From Parafrankia sp041008525 (lineage in GTDB: Bacteria > Actinomycetota > Actinomycetes > Frankiales > Frankiaceae), in contig NZ_JBFLUG010000016.1 in the NCBI RefSeq assembly GCF_041008525.1, positions 25,797 through 89,796 of the forward strand: DNA of 64,000 nucleotides, in the 5' to 3' direction. The notes under the pieces were generated by a model, which was given only the letters and a program-made list of their open reading frames with translations, did no database searches and was not told the DNA's origin. Position 1 is the stretch's first letter. The number at the start of each line of letters is the position of its first letter. Below are positions 34,298 through 42,511 of this stretch, piece by piece. Both the position numbers and the translations under genes were made by a program.

Positions 34298-35454
34298 CCT
34301 GCCTGGGTGCCGCCGACCCGCTCGGCCGCGACGCGCTCCGCGTACCCGCTCGCGCGGAACGCCGCGAGGGGGTCGGCGGGCAGCCCGCGCGACTCACGCC
34401 AGGCGGCGAGATCCGCGCGCACGTCCGTGTAGAAGGCGTCCATGAGGACGGCGTTCGCGGCAAGCACGTCCCCGGCCCGCTCCGCCTCGGCGAGCGCAGT
34501 CCGGTCGACGAGCAGCGCGCGGGCCGTCATCTCCTGCACGTTGAGCACGGACCGGATCTGGCCCGGGATCTTCGCCTCGATGTTGTGGCACTGGTCGAGC
34601 ATGAAGGTCACCTCGCTGCTCTCGTCGCAGCCACCGCCCCGGACGACCTCGGTCATGATCCGGAACAGCTGGAAGGGGTCGGCGGCGCCGACGATCAGGT
34701 CGTCGTCGGCGTAGAAGCGGGAGTTGAAGTCGAACGCCCCCAGCCGCCCCAGCCGGAGCAGCTGCATCACGATGAACTCGATGTTGGTGTGCGGGGCGTG
34801 GTGGCCGGTGTCCAGGCACACCACGGCGCGCTCTCCGAGCGCCAGGCAGTGGACGTAGGCGGTGCCCCAGTCGGGGACGTCGGTCGCGTAGAGGGCCGGC
34901 TCGAACAGCTTGTACTCGAGCACGAGCCGCTGGTGTGCCGCCAGCCGGGCGTAGATCTGGCCCAGCGCGTCGGCGAGCCGCTCCTGGCGGTCGCGCAGGT
35001 CGGCCTGGCCGGGGTAGTTCAGCCCGTCGGGCAGCCAGATCTTCAGATCGCGACTGCCCGTGGCATCCATGATGTCGACACACCCGAGGACGTGGCTGAT
35101 CGCCTTCGCCCGGACCCGCCCGTCGACGTGACAGAGGCTGCCGAGCATGTAGTCGTCGTCCTGGAACGTGTTCGTGTTGATCGTGCCGAGCCGGACCCCG
35201 TTGTCCCGCGCATGCTCGCCCAGCTTGCCGAAGTCGTCGACGAGATCCCAGGGGATGTGCAACGCGACCGACGGCGCCAGCCCGGTCAGGCGGTGCACCT
35301 GCGCGGCGTCAGCGATCTTCTCGAACGGATCACGCGGGATGCCACGCTGCGTGAACACCCTGAACCGCGTCCCGGAGTTCCCGAACGCCCACGAGGGCAG
35401 CTCGATCTCCTGCCGAGCGAGGTCCTCTGTCGTCTCGCTGAATGCCCGCATCAC
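34285..35454 (-). CDS. rhaI: L-rhamnose isomerase (RhaI type)
   Basis: This 389-residue xylose-isomerase-like TIM barrel converts L-rhamnose to L-rhamnulose. It belongs to the Pseudomonas/actinobacterial RhaI group, not the E. coli RhaA group. Metal-binding acids and His appear in LEYKLFEP, CLDTGHHAPHTNIEF and GAFDFNSRFYADDDL. It is the first gene of the leftward rhamnose operon. The coding start is GTG 35454 followed directly by ATG 35451, and GAAGGG lies a few bases upstream, serving either. A palindrome at 35493-35520 just upstream is the likely operator for the DeoR regulator. Confidence 0.94.
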   Translation of the reverse strand: MMRAFSETTEDLARQEIELPSWAFGNSGTRFRVFTQRGIPRDPFEKIADAAQVHRLTGLAPSVALHIPWDLVDDFGKLGEHARDNGVRLGTINTNTFQDDDYMLGSLCHVDGRVRAKAISHVLGCVDIMDATGSRDLKIWLPDGLNYPGQADLRDRQERLADALGQIYARLAAHQRLVLEYKLFEPALYATDVPDWGTAYVHCLALGERAVVCLDTGHHAPHTNIEFIVMQLLRLGRLGAFDFNSRFYADDDLIVGAADPFQLFRIMTEVVRGGGCDESSEVTFMLDQCHNIEAKIPGQIRSVLNVQEMTARALLVDRTALAEAERAGDVLAANAVLMDAFYTDVRADLAAWRESRGLPADPLAAFRASGYAERVAAERVGGTQAGWGA

Positions 35455-35492
35455 TGCCAGCCCTTCCGGCCGCCAACCCCTCCGGCCTATGT

Positions 35493-35520
35493 GAGATCTT
35501 GTAAATTGTCACACAATCTC
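35493..35520. promoter_or_regulatory. Imperfect palindrome upstream of the rhamnose operon
   Basis: GAGAT-CT-TGT (35493-35502) is mirrored by ACA-CA-ATCTC (35511-35520) across an 8-base AT-rich centre. It lies 39 bases from the rhaI start. The half-sequence GTGAGA, followed after one base by C, also occurs upstream of the DeoR gene near 36395, which would fit autoregulation. A further direct repeat TCGTGAAC occurs at 35534-35541 and 35551-35558. Binding by the DeoR-family protein is inferred. Confidence 0.6.
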
Positions 35521-35604
35521 GCAAGACCGGCAATCGTGAACCGAGGACGTTCGTGAACTGAGAAGGGACAGGCGCACAGCCACATACCGGCCGGCGCGGC
35601 GGCG

Positions 35605-36372
35605 TCACCGGATCCGCGTCACCCGCCGGTACGGCGCCAACCGGTCGTCCTGCGGGTCGAGCTCGGTCACCAGCCAGTCGACGCGGTCCCAGTCGAGCCA
35701 GCGCGCGACGGCCCGCGTGCCGAGTTTCGAGGAGTCGACGGCCAGGACGACCTGCTCGGCGCCGACGGCCAGCGCGCGCTTGACGTCGGCCTCCTCCGGG
35801 GTTTCCTCCAGCGGCCCCGCCCGTTCGTCGAGGGCCGCCGCCGAGGCGAACAACCGCCGCACGGTGATGTCCGCCGCCGCCCGGCTTGCCAGCGGGCCGA
35901 CCAGACTGCCGGTCCGGGGATCGAGCCGTCCGCCCGTCAGCAGGACCGAGATCCCCGGCCTGTCGCGCAACACACCGAACGTGTCGGGCCCGTTCGTGAC
36001 GACCAGCAGATCGTCCGCGCTGGTCAGCGTGCCGGCGAGCCGCATGACCGTCGAGGACGCGTCGAACGCCACCGCGCCCCCGTCCGGGACGAGACCGGCG
36101 AGCTTCGCCGCGATGCGCCCCTTCGCCCCCGCCATCCGGTCCCGGCGCTGGGCGAAGCTGCGCGGGCCGACGGACCGCGCCCCGCCGCGCACCCGGCGGG
36201 CCACCCCGCGTTCCTCCAGCTGGACCAGGTCCCGCCGGATCGTCATCTCGCTGACGTTGAGCTCCGCGGCCGCGGCGGTGATCGTGACCGCTCCCTGGGC
36301 CCGGAGCTGGTCGCTCAGCCACGTCAGCCGATCCTCGCCGGGAACGTTCCGCTGGGGCAGTGGCACAGGCAC
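35605..36372 (-). CDS. DeoR-family transcriptional regulator of rhamnose use
   Basis: This 255-residue repressor has an N-terminal DeoR helix-turn-helix (AVTITAAAAELNVSEMTIRRDLVQLEERG) and a C-terminal sugar-phosphate-binding domain of the ribose-phosphate-isomerase-like fold (AVAFDASSTVMRLA, VVTNGP, LLTGGRLDPRTGSLVGPLA, EEADVKRALAVGAEQVVLAVDSSKLG). It sits 150 bases upstream of rhaI on the same strand, with a palindrome in between. It most likely represses the operon until a phosphorylated intermediate such as rhamnulose 1-phosphate appears. DeoR-type control of rhamnose genes is known in other bacteria. Confidence 0.92.
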   Translation of the reverse strand: MPVPLPQRNVPGEDRLTWLSDQLRAQGAVTITAAAAELNVSEMTIRRDLVQLEERGVARRVRGGARSVGPRSFAQRRDRMAGAKGRIAAKLAGLVPDGGAVAFDASSTVMRLAGTLTSADDLLVVTNGPDTFGVLRDRPGISVLLTGGRLDPRTGSLVGPLASRAAADITVRRLFASAAALDERAGPLEETPEEADVKRALAVGAEQVVLAVDSSKLGTRAVARWLDWDRVDWLVTELDPQDDRLAPYRRVTRIR

Positions 36373-36504
36373 CTCGCCGGGCGCGCGTTACGAGTGTGAG
36401 AACGATGTGCGAAGCAACGTCAGGCTAACGGAACCGGACAGTCTCTCGCCGCCCGGGGCCGGCCACGTCAACCGTCGGCCACGTCAACCGCCCGCCACGC
36501 GGAC

Positions 36505-37416
36505 CTAGCCCGTGAACGGCTGCACCGGCCGGCCGGGGACCCCCGGGGCGAAGGCGAACACCGCGCCCGCGGCCGGATGCCGGGTGAGGTCGGTGCCGAC
36601 CTGGGAAGTGGTGACGTAGAGCGTGTCGAGACGGTCGCCGCCGAAGGTGCAGGCCGTCACCCGGGGCGCCGCGATGGGGACGATCCCGTCGAGGCGGCCG
36701 GTCGGTGAGTAGCGGTGGACGGCGCCGCCGCCCCACAGCGCCACCCACAGGTAGCCGTCGGCGTCGACGGTGAGCCCGTCCGGCGCACCCGCGTCGCCGG
36801 GGATGGTGACCAGGGTCCGCCGGCTGCTCAGGCCCCGCTCCGAGTCGTAGTCGAAGACGTCCACCCGCGACGTCGGGGAGTCGACGTAGTAGGCCCGGGC
36901 GCCATCAGGGCTCCAGGCCAGCCCGTTGGAGACGGTGACACCGGTCAGCACGACGCTGACCGTGCCGTCGGGTGCAAGCCGGTAGAGCGAGCCCGCGCCG
37001 GCCGTCTCGGCGTAGGCCATGGATCCGCAGTAGAAATGGCCGTCCGGGTCACAGCCGCCGTCGTTCATCCGAATCCCGGCATCGGCGCCCCACAGGTCCC
37101 CGAGATACCGGCGGACACCGCCGGCCAGGCCTGCCGGGTCCTCCCGGCCGGCACCGTCCTCCCCGCCGGCGGGGTCGACGAGCGCGAAGCCCCGTTCCAG
37201 GGCGAGCACCGCCCCACCGCTGGACCGTGGTCGCAGGGCCGCCACCACGGCACCGACGTGGTCACGGCGGACCGCGCCGGTCGCGACGTCGACGGCGAGG
37301 ACGTCACCGGCCAGCAGGTCGACGCAGCGCAGCCCACCCCAGTCCGGGCTCCACACCGGGCCTTCGCCGTGGAAGGCGACCGGGTCCGTGATCTGCTCAG
37401 GGCAGTCGGTGGCCAC
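36505..37416 (-). CDS. SMP-30/gluconolactonase-family sugar lactonase
   Basis: This 303-residue six-bladed beta-propeller is of the SMP-30/gluconolactonase/regucalcin family. Metal-site features include the early Glu (AFHGEGPVW), the Asn of VSNGLAWSPDG, and the Asp of APDGLTVDADG. It opens a sugar lactone to the aldonic acid. It is the last gene of the five-gene sugar-acid operon, 3 bases after the aldehyde dehydrogenase gene. The pathway order would be dehydrogenase, lactonase, dehydratase. The sugar is not known from sequence. Confidence 0.9.
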   Translation of the reverse strand: MATDCPEQITDPVAFHGEGPVWSPDWGGLRCVDLLAGDVLAVDVATGAVRRDHVGAVVAALRPRSSGGAVLALERGFALVDPAGGEDGAGREDPAGLAGGVRRYLGDLWGADAGIRMNDGGCDPDGHFYCGSMAYAETAGAGSLYRLAPDGTVSVVLTGVTVSNGLAWSPDGARAYYVDSPTSRVDVFDYDSERGLSSRRTLVTIPGDAGAPDGLTVDADGYLWVALWGGGAVHRYSPTGRLDGIVPIAAPRVTACTFGGDRLDTLYVTTSQVGTDLTRHPAAGAVFAFAPGVPGRPVQPFTG

Positions 37417-37419
37417 CGG

Positions 37420-38940
37420 TCAGACACCGCGGCCGCGCTGGGGGATGTTCCAGGGATTGTCATCACGCAGCGGCTCGGGCAGCAGGCGCGCGGGCAACGA
37501 CTGGTAGGTGACGGGTCGCAGGAAACGGGAGATCGACGTCGTCCCGACCGAGGTGTGCAGCGATGTGGTCGCCGGGTAGGGGCCGCCGTGGGTCATGGCC
37601 GGGCTGACCGACACGCCGGTCGGCCAGCCGTTCCACAGCACCCGCCCGGCCCGTTCCCGCAGCTCGGCGAACAGGTCGGCGGCGAGGTCGTCGTCGGTGT
37701 CCTCACCGTGCACGGTGGCGGTGAGCTGCCCGCCGAGGGTCCGGGTCGCCGCGAGCAGGTCGGCCGGGTCGTCGTAGGTGACGAGCAGCGACGTCGGCCC
37801 GAAGCATTCGACCGCCAGCGCGTCCGGGTCACGCAGCCAGTCGGCGATGCTGGTGGCCAGCAGCGTCGGCGTGACCCCGCCAGGCGTCGCTCTGCCAGAC
37901 GTCGCTCTGCCAGACGTCACCCCGTCCGGCATTGCCCCGTCCGCTCCGGCGGTCGCCGCTCCGGGTGTCGTCCCATCCCCGGCAACCAGCACCCGTACCG
38001 CGGGATGGCCCGTGAGCTCACCGAGGGTGTCCCGGTAGCCGGCCTCGATCCGTTCCCCCAGCAGCGAGGTAGCCGGCCGCGCGGACACCAGCCGGACGAG
38101 GTCCCTCTCGGCGAAGCCGGCCGGGGCGAACAGAAGGCCTGGCTTGGTGCAGAACTGGCCGGTGCCCAGGGTGTACGAGTCGACGTAACCGGCCCAGATC
38201 TCCGGGCCGCGCCGGGCGGCGGCGGCCTCGGTCACGAAGACCGGGTTGACGCTGCCCATCTCGGCGTAGAACGGGATCGGCTCGTCGCGGGCGGCGGCGA
38301 GGTCGAACAGGAGCCGGCCGGCGTGCTCCGAGCCGGTGAAGGCACCGGCCCGCACCCGCGGGTCGACGAGCGCGGCCCGCGCCGGCTCGTCACCTTCGAT
38401 CAGGGCGAAGGTCCCCGCGGGCGCGCCGGTGGCGGCCAGCGCGTCCGCGACAACGGTGGCGGTGCGGCGGGAGAGCTCCGGGTGGCCGGGGTGGGCCTTG
38501 AGCAGCACCGGGCAGCCGGCGGCGAGCGCGGCGGCGGTGTCGCCGCCGGCGACGCTGAACGCGAAGGGAAAGTTCGAGGCGGCGAAGACGAGTACCGGCC
38601 CGACCGGGGTCAGCATCCGGCGCAGGTCGGGGCGCGGCCCCGTGGGCCAGGCCGGGTCGGGCAGGTCGACCGTCGCCTCGAGGTACCCGCCGTCGTCGAG
38701 GAGGTCGGCGAACAGTCGGAGCTGGAACGTCGTGCGGACGAGTTCACTGCGCAGGCGCGGTTCGGGCAGCCGGGTCTCGCGCATCGCGACCGGGACCAGG
38801 TCGTCGGCCGCGGTGTCCAGGGCGGCGGCCACCGCGCGCAGCATCGACGCGCGTGCGGCCGGCGCGAGCGTGCCGAACGGGCGGGCTGCCGCCACGGCGG
38901 TGGCGAGCAACCCTTCGATGTCGGTCGTGACGGTGTCCAC
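37420..38940 (-). CDS. Alpha-ketoglutaric semialdehyde dehydrogenase-type aldehyde dehydrogenase
   Basis: This protein of about 506 residues belongs to the aldehyde dehydrogenase superfamily, closest in style to the NADP-dependent 2,5-dioxovalerate dehydrogenases of oxidative pentose and hexarate pathways. The catalytic Cys is in GTGQFCTKPGLLFAPAG and the general-base Glu in FYAEMGSVNPVFV; SNFPFAFSVAGGDTAAALAAG binds the cofactor. I place the start at GTG 38940 because GGAAGG sits 6 bases upstream on the coding strand; a GTG six codons earlier lies before that Shine-Dalgarno sequence. A Gly/Ala/Thr-rich insertion (AATAGADGAMPDGVTSGRA...) encoded by a 15-bp repeat interrupts the domain and is not typical of the family. 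It is the fourth gene of the operon. Confidence 0.9.
   Translation of the reverse strand: MDTVTTDIEGLLATAVAAARPFGTLAPAARASMLRAVAAALDTAADDLVPVAMRETRLPEPRLRSELVRTTFQLRLFADLLDDGGYLEATVDLPDPAWPTGPRPDLRRMLTPVGPVLVFAASNFPFAFSVAGGDTAAALAAGCPVLLKAHPGHPELSRRTATVVADALAATGAPAGTFALIEGDEPARAALVDPRVRAGAFTGSEHAGRLLFDLAAARDEPIPFYAEMGSVNPVFVTEAAAARRGPEIWAGYVDSYTLGTGQFCTKPGLLFAPAGFAERDLVRLVSARPATSLLGERIEAGYRDTLGELTGHPAVRVLVAGDGTTPGAATAGADGAMPDGVTSGRATSGRATPGGVTPTLLATSIADWLRDPDALAVECFGPTSLLVTYDDPADLLAATRTLGGQLTATVHGEDTDDDLAADLFAELRERAGRVLWNGWPTGVSVSPAMTHGGPYPATTSLHTSVGTTSISRFLRPVTYQSLPARLLPEPLRDDNPWNIPQRGRGV
37885..37919 (-). repeat. 15-bp tandem repeat in the aldehyde dehydrogenase gene
   Basis: The unit CGTCGCTCTGCCAGA (plus strand) occurs at 37885-37899 and 37900-37914, followed by a partial third copy. 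It encodes part of a low-complexity insertion (SGRATSGRAT) inside an otherwise conserved enzyme. The frame is kept. Confidence 0.85.
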
Positions 38941-38998
38941 AGCCTTCCTTCCGTTCACGAGGCGGTGTCGCGGCAGGTCGTGTGCCGCGGGATGACCT

Positions 38999-40018
38999 TC
39001 ACGGCCGCAGCAGGATCTTGACGGCGGTGCCGGCGTCGTCGGAGAGCAGGCGGAACGCCTCGGCCACGTCGTCGAGGGGCAGCTCGTGGGTGATCAGTGC
39101 CGCCGGGTCGAGGTGGCCGGCGGCGAACGCGCGTACTGCGTGGGTCCAGGCCCGCGACGGGGCCCCGAAGGCGGTGTGCACGGTGAGCTGCGGGAGCACG
39201 AGGTCGAGGGCGCGCAGCGGCTGGTCGCCGTCGGCGGCGAGACCGGCGAGCACCACCCGCCCGCCGCGGCGGGCCAGCCCGCAGGCCAGCGCCGCGCTGC
39301 CGGGCGCGCCGGCGGCCTCGACCACCACGTCGAACCGCCGCGCCCACCGGTCACCGGCGGCCTCCTTCGGCGTCAGCAGCGTCGTGGCACCGCACCGGGT
39401 GGCGAGCTCGGCGCGGCCAGCACGGGGATCCACCGCGACGAGCTCGCCCGGGCCGCCCGCCGCCAGCAGCTGGGTGGCCAGCAGACCGAGTGTGCCCGCG
39501 CCGACCACCGCGACCCGCTCGCCCGGAACGGCGGCGGCGTGCAGGCACAGGGCCGCGGCGCACGCCGCCGGCTCGAGGCCGGCGGCGGCGCGCAGGTCGG
39601 CGTCGGGCGGCAGGACGTGCAGGAGGTGGGCCGGCACGACCAGGTGGTCGGACCAGGCGCCGGGGCAGGTGAAGCCGGTCTCGTCGTAGGGGGCGGTGCA
39701 CAGGTTGGTGCCCCCGCGCCGGCAGGCGGCGCAGACCCGGCAGGAGCGGAAGCCCTCGGCCACCACCCGGGCGCCCACGAGCGACGCGTCCCCCGCCGGG
39801 CCGACCGCCGCCACCGTGCCGGACCATTCGTGCCCCGGGACGACCGGGTACCGCACGAATCCGGCGGGCCGGGTGCCGCGCAGCACCTCGCGGTCGGAGC
39901 CACAGATGCCGGCCCGGGCCACCCGGACCAGCACCTCACCCGGGCTGGGGGCGGCCGGTTCGGCCGGGCGTACCGCCAGCTGCCCTGGTGCGTCGATCCA
40001 CACCGCGCGACCGGTCAC
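38999..40018 (-). CDS. Zinc-dependent medium-chain alcohol/polyol dehydrogenase
   Basis: This 339-residue MDR-superfamily dehydrogenase has catalytic zinc ligands Cys in GICGSDRE and the His-Glu pair in VVPGHEWSGTV. The structural-zinc Cys cluster reads CRVCAACRRGGTNLC. The Rossmann motif is AVVGAGTLGLLATQLL. It resembles sorbitol/threonine/galactitol-type dehydrogenases. In this operon it could oxidise the starting aldose or polyol, or a later hydroxy-keto acid. The start is GTG 40018, two bases after the stop of the dehydratase gene. The frame runs open upstream across that gene, but the MDR domain begins right at this start. Confidence 0.9.
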   Translation of the reverse strand: MTGRAVWIDAPGQLAVRPAEPAAPSPGEVLVRVARAGICGSDREVLRGTRPAGFVRYPVVPGHEWSGTVAAVGPAGDASLVGARVVAEGFRSCRVCAACRRGGTNLCTAPYDETGFTCPGAWSDHLVVPAHLLHVLPPDADLRAAAGLEPAACAAALCLHAAAVPGERVAVVGAGTLGLLATQLLAAGGPGELVAVDPRAGRAELATRCGATTLLTPKEAAGDRWARRFDVVVEAAGAPGSAALACGLARRGGRVVLAGLAADGDQPLRALDLVLPQLTVHTAFGAPSRAWTHAVRAFAAGHLDPAALITHELPLDDVAEAFRLLSDDAGTAVKILLRP

Positions 40019-40020
40019 GG

Positions 40021-41184
40021 TCAGCCGTGACGCGCCGGACGGGAGCCACGCAGCTCCCAGCCGTCGGCGTACAGGTCGAAATGGGCGCCGCGGGAGGGGT
40101 GCGCGGCCACGACGTCGAGGTCCAGCGTGACGCCGAGGCCGGGCTCGGTCGGCAGGGCGAAGTACCCGTCGACCACCGGCGGCAGGCCCGGGGCGGCCAG
40201 CTTGACCTCCTCGTCGGCGAAGTCGTTGAAGTGTTCCTGGATCATGAAGTTGGGGGTGCAGGCGGCCAGATGCAGGTTGGCGGCGGTGAGAACCGGGCCG
40301 CCGACGTTGTGCGGGGCGACCAGCGTGAAGTGGGTCTCCGCGGTCGCGGCGAGCTTGCGGGTCTCGCTGATGCCGCCGAGGTGGCCGATGTCGGGCTGGA
40401 TGATGTCGGCCGCGCCGAGGTCGAACAGCTCCCGGTACTCGGTGCGGTCGTGGATGCGTTCCCCGGTCGCCACCGGGGCGCTGATCCCGGCGGCGGCCTT
40501 GGCCAGTGCCCTGAGGTTCTCCGGTGGTACCGGTTCCTCCACCCAGCCCGGCTCGAACTCGGCCAGCGAGCCGGCGATCCGGATGGCCTCGTGGGGCGCG
40601 AACCGCCCGTGCATCTCCACGAGGATCTCCACATCCGGCCCGACGGCGTCGCGCACCGCCTCGACCAGGGAGATGGAGTGGCGGCGTTCGGCGCGGTCCA
40701 GCTCCCACCGGCCGGCGCCGAACGGGTCGAGCTTGAGCGCCCGGTAACCACGGTCGACGACCACCCGCGCGGCGGCGTGGAACTCCTCGGGCGTGCGTTC
40801 GACCGTGTACCAGCCGTTGGCGTAGGCCTTGATCCGATCGCGGACCTTGCCGCCCAGCAGCCGCCACACCGGCTGACCCAGCGCCTGGCCCACGATGTCC
40901 CAGCAGGCCATCTCCACGCAGGCGATGCCGGACATGACGATCTCGCCGGCCCGGCCGTAGTCGCCGCGCTTCATCCTGTCGACCAGCGACTCGATGTCGA
41001 ACGGGTCCGACCCGAGCACGTGGTTGCGCACCGCCTCGGCCAGGTAGCCCAGCAGCGCCTGGGTGTGGCCGAGCATGCGGGTCTCGCCCACGCCGACCAG
41101 CCCGTCGTCGGTGAAGACCTGGACGTAGGTCAGATCCCGCCACGGGGTCCCGTACACATGCGTCCGTACGTCCGCGATCCTCAC
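40021..41184 (-). CDS. Enolase-superfamily sugar-acid dehydratase (mandelate racemase/DgoD-like)
   Basis: This 387-residue protein has an N-terminal capping domain (MRIADVRTHVYGTPWRDLTYVQV) and a C-terminal barrel. Mg-binding acids fit Glu in ILVEMHGRF, the pair in WVEEPVPPEN and Glu in PVATGERIH; IQPDIGHLGG and the HFNDFADEE region continue the active site. The EMHGRF segment resembles D-galactonate/D-mannonate-type dehydratases that use a His there. It would dehydrate an aldonic acid to the 2-keto-3-deoxy acid. Its start GTG 41184 overlaps the stop of the upstream U32-like gene. Which sugar acid is used cannot be told. Confidence 0.9.
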   Translation of the reverse strand: MRIADVRTHVYGTPWRDLTYVQVFTDDGLVGVGETRMLGHTQALLGYLAEAVRNHVLGSDPFDIESLVDRMKRGDYGRAGEIVMSGIACVEMACWDIVGQALGQPVWRLLGGKVRDRIKAYANGWYTVERTPEEFHAAARVVVDRGYRALKLDPFGAGRWELDRAERRHSISLVEAVRDAVGPDVEILVEMHGRFAPHEAIRIAGSLAEFEPGWVEEPVPPENLRALAKAAAGISAPVATGERIHDRTEYRELFDLGAADIIQPDIGHLGGISETRKLAATAETHFTLVAPHNVGGPVLTAANLHLAACTPNFMIQEHFNDFADEEVKLAAPGLPPVVDGYFALPTEPGLGVTLDLDVVAAHPSRGAHFDLYADGWELRGSRPARHG

Positions 41185-42209
41185 GACAGTGCTCCCTCGA
41201 CAGTGACGCCAGCGTCAACCGGCCGGATCACCGCATCGACAGGTGGCTCAGCATCATCACCAGGTGGCGCCAGGTCGCCAGGTGCCACCGGCACGGCGAG
41301 CCCAGCCGGCCGCCGCCCCGACCCGACGGCGTCCGGGTAGTAGCGGCGCAGCAGCTCCAGGCCGATCTCGGCCCGCCGGACCCGCTCCAGGCCCAGGGCC
41401 ACAGCGGTGGCGGTCAGGTGGGTGCCACTGGGATAGATGTTCGGCGCGTTGCGCAGCCCGAACTTCAGGTACACCGGCGCGGCGACCCGGACGATCTCGG
41501 CGATCTCGAAGTGGCGCACGAAGCCACCGAGGTCGTCGGGCGCCTCGACGTAGAGGTCGATGGGGATGTCCACGGCCGCCCGGACCGCGGCGAGCTGGGC
41601 CAGCGACAGGTCGGTCGGCACGTTGTAGGTGTCGGCTCCGAACTGTTCGGCCAGCCGGATCGACGCGGGGTTGGCGCAGCCCATCTGCACGCTCACCTTG
41701 AAAGACAGGTCCGGCGGCAGCGCGCCGGCCGTCCGCATCCGGCTCGCGACCGACAGCACCCCGATGTCGGTGACCAGCACGCTGCGGATCCCGGCCTCGG
41801 TGGTCCGGCGGATGTCCTCCAGCACGTGCACGAGTTGTTCGGTTCCGCGCGCCTGCGCGGCCAGGCCGGCGCTGCCGGGGGCCAGGGCGGCGGCCCCGGT
41901 GCCCCACCCGGCCAGCGGCCGGGCGAACAGGCTGACCTCGACTCCCTCGGCCGCCCCCGAGGCAGCCATCGCCGCCAGCTCCCCGGCGGTCAGCAGCAGC
42001 CCGCCGCTGCCCTGCGACACCCGGTGGACCGCGACGCCCCGGCGGTCCGCCTCGGCGAGCACCGCCGTCATCGCCTCGGGGCCCTCCACGCTCGGGATCT
42101 CCACCCGGTACTGGGCGCCGTCCGGGAACCGCTTCCCGCTGGACGGGAGGTCGGACGGATCGGCGCCCGGAAGCCCGATCGAGCGGAGGAAGTCACGCGT
42201 CTGCTGCAC
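41181..42209 (-). CDS. Peptidase U32-like TIM-barrel protein in a sugar-acid operon
   Basis: This protein of about 342 residues resembles the U32 (YhbU/PrtC-like) family in its barrel core: EVSLFARPLAGWGTGA, VSVQMGCANPASIRLAEQFGADTYNVPTDLSLAQL, IPIDLYVEAPDDLGGFVRHFEIAEI and YLKFGLRNAPNIYPSGTHL. The role of such proteins in sugar-acid operons is not established. I place the start at GTG 42209 because GGGAGG lies 5 bases upstream on the coding strand; a longer open frame would run through the operator at 42309-42328. It is the promoter-proximal gene, overlapping the dehydratase by 4 bases. The TIM-barrel fold leaves open that it acts as an aldolase- or dehydratase-like enzyme; no catalytic residue could be assigned. 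Confidence 0.75.
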   Translation of the reverse strand: MQQTRDFLRSIGLPGADPSDLPSSGKRFPDGAQYRVEIPSVEGPEAMTAVLAEADRRGVAVHRVSQGSGGLLLTAGELAAMAASGAAEGVEVSLFARPLAGWGTGAAALAPGSAGLAAQARGTEQLVHVLEDIRRTTEAGIRSVLVTDIGVLSVASRMRTAGALPPDLSFKVSVQMGCANPASIRLAEQFGADTYNVPTDLSLAQLAAVRAAVDIPIDLYVEAPDDLGGFVRHFEIAEIVRVAAPVYLKFGLRNAPNIYPSGTHLTATAVALGLERVRRAEIGLELLRRYYPDAVGSGRRPAGLAVPVAPGDLAPPGDDAEPPVDAVIRPVDAGVTVEGALS

Positions 42210-42511
42210 CCACGCCTCCCGTTCTGTGCAGGGCCAGGCTGGCCGGCGGACCGACGACATCCAGTGCCGGCGCGTGGCCGCCCGGTGGGCGACAACGGCC
42301 GCGAAAGCAAATGTTAGCGCTAACATTTTGCCGGTCAAGCCCGGCGACGCGACTCGACGCGACGCACCTGGCACCGACGCCCGACAGGCGCGCAGGACAG
42401 GCCGGCTATAACGGAGCGACAGGACGGTCGCGGCGAGGTTCACGAGCGCACCGACCCGCGGGCCAGCCGGCACGAGGAGATACCTGCCAGAAGCGACGAA
42501 GGTGGAACGAG
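42210..42511. other. Divergent promoter region of the sugar-acid operon and its LacI regulator
   Basis: No separate gene is supported. It holds the perfect operator at 42309-42328, about midway between the two starts (about 100 bases from the U32-like start, 184 bases from the regulator start), and the Shine-Dalgarno sequences for both genes. Confidence 0.6.
42309..42328. promoter_or_regulatory. Perfect 20-bp LacI-family operator
   Basis: AAATGTTAGCGCTAACATTT is an exact palindrome with the central CG step typical of LacI/GalR operators (TGTTAGCGCTAACA core). It is a conspicuous AT-rich island in G+C-rich DNA and lies in the divergent gap between the U32-like gene and the LacI regulator. It is very likely the binding site of that regulator, controlling both directions. 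Confidence 0.92.

Noticed and set aside
36715..39021. Long plus-strand frame opposite the lactonase and aldehyde dehydrogenase
   Set aside because: It spans two real genes and their junction on the other strand and has no recognisable domain.
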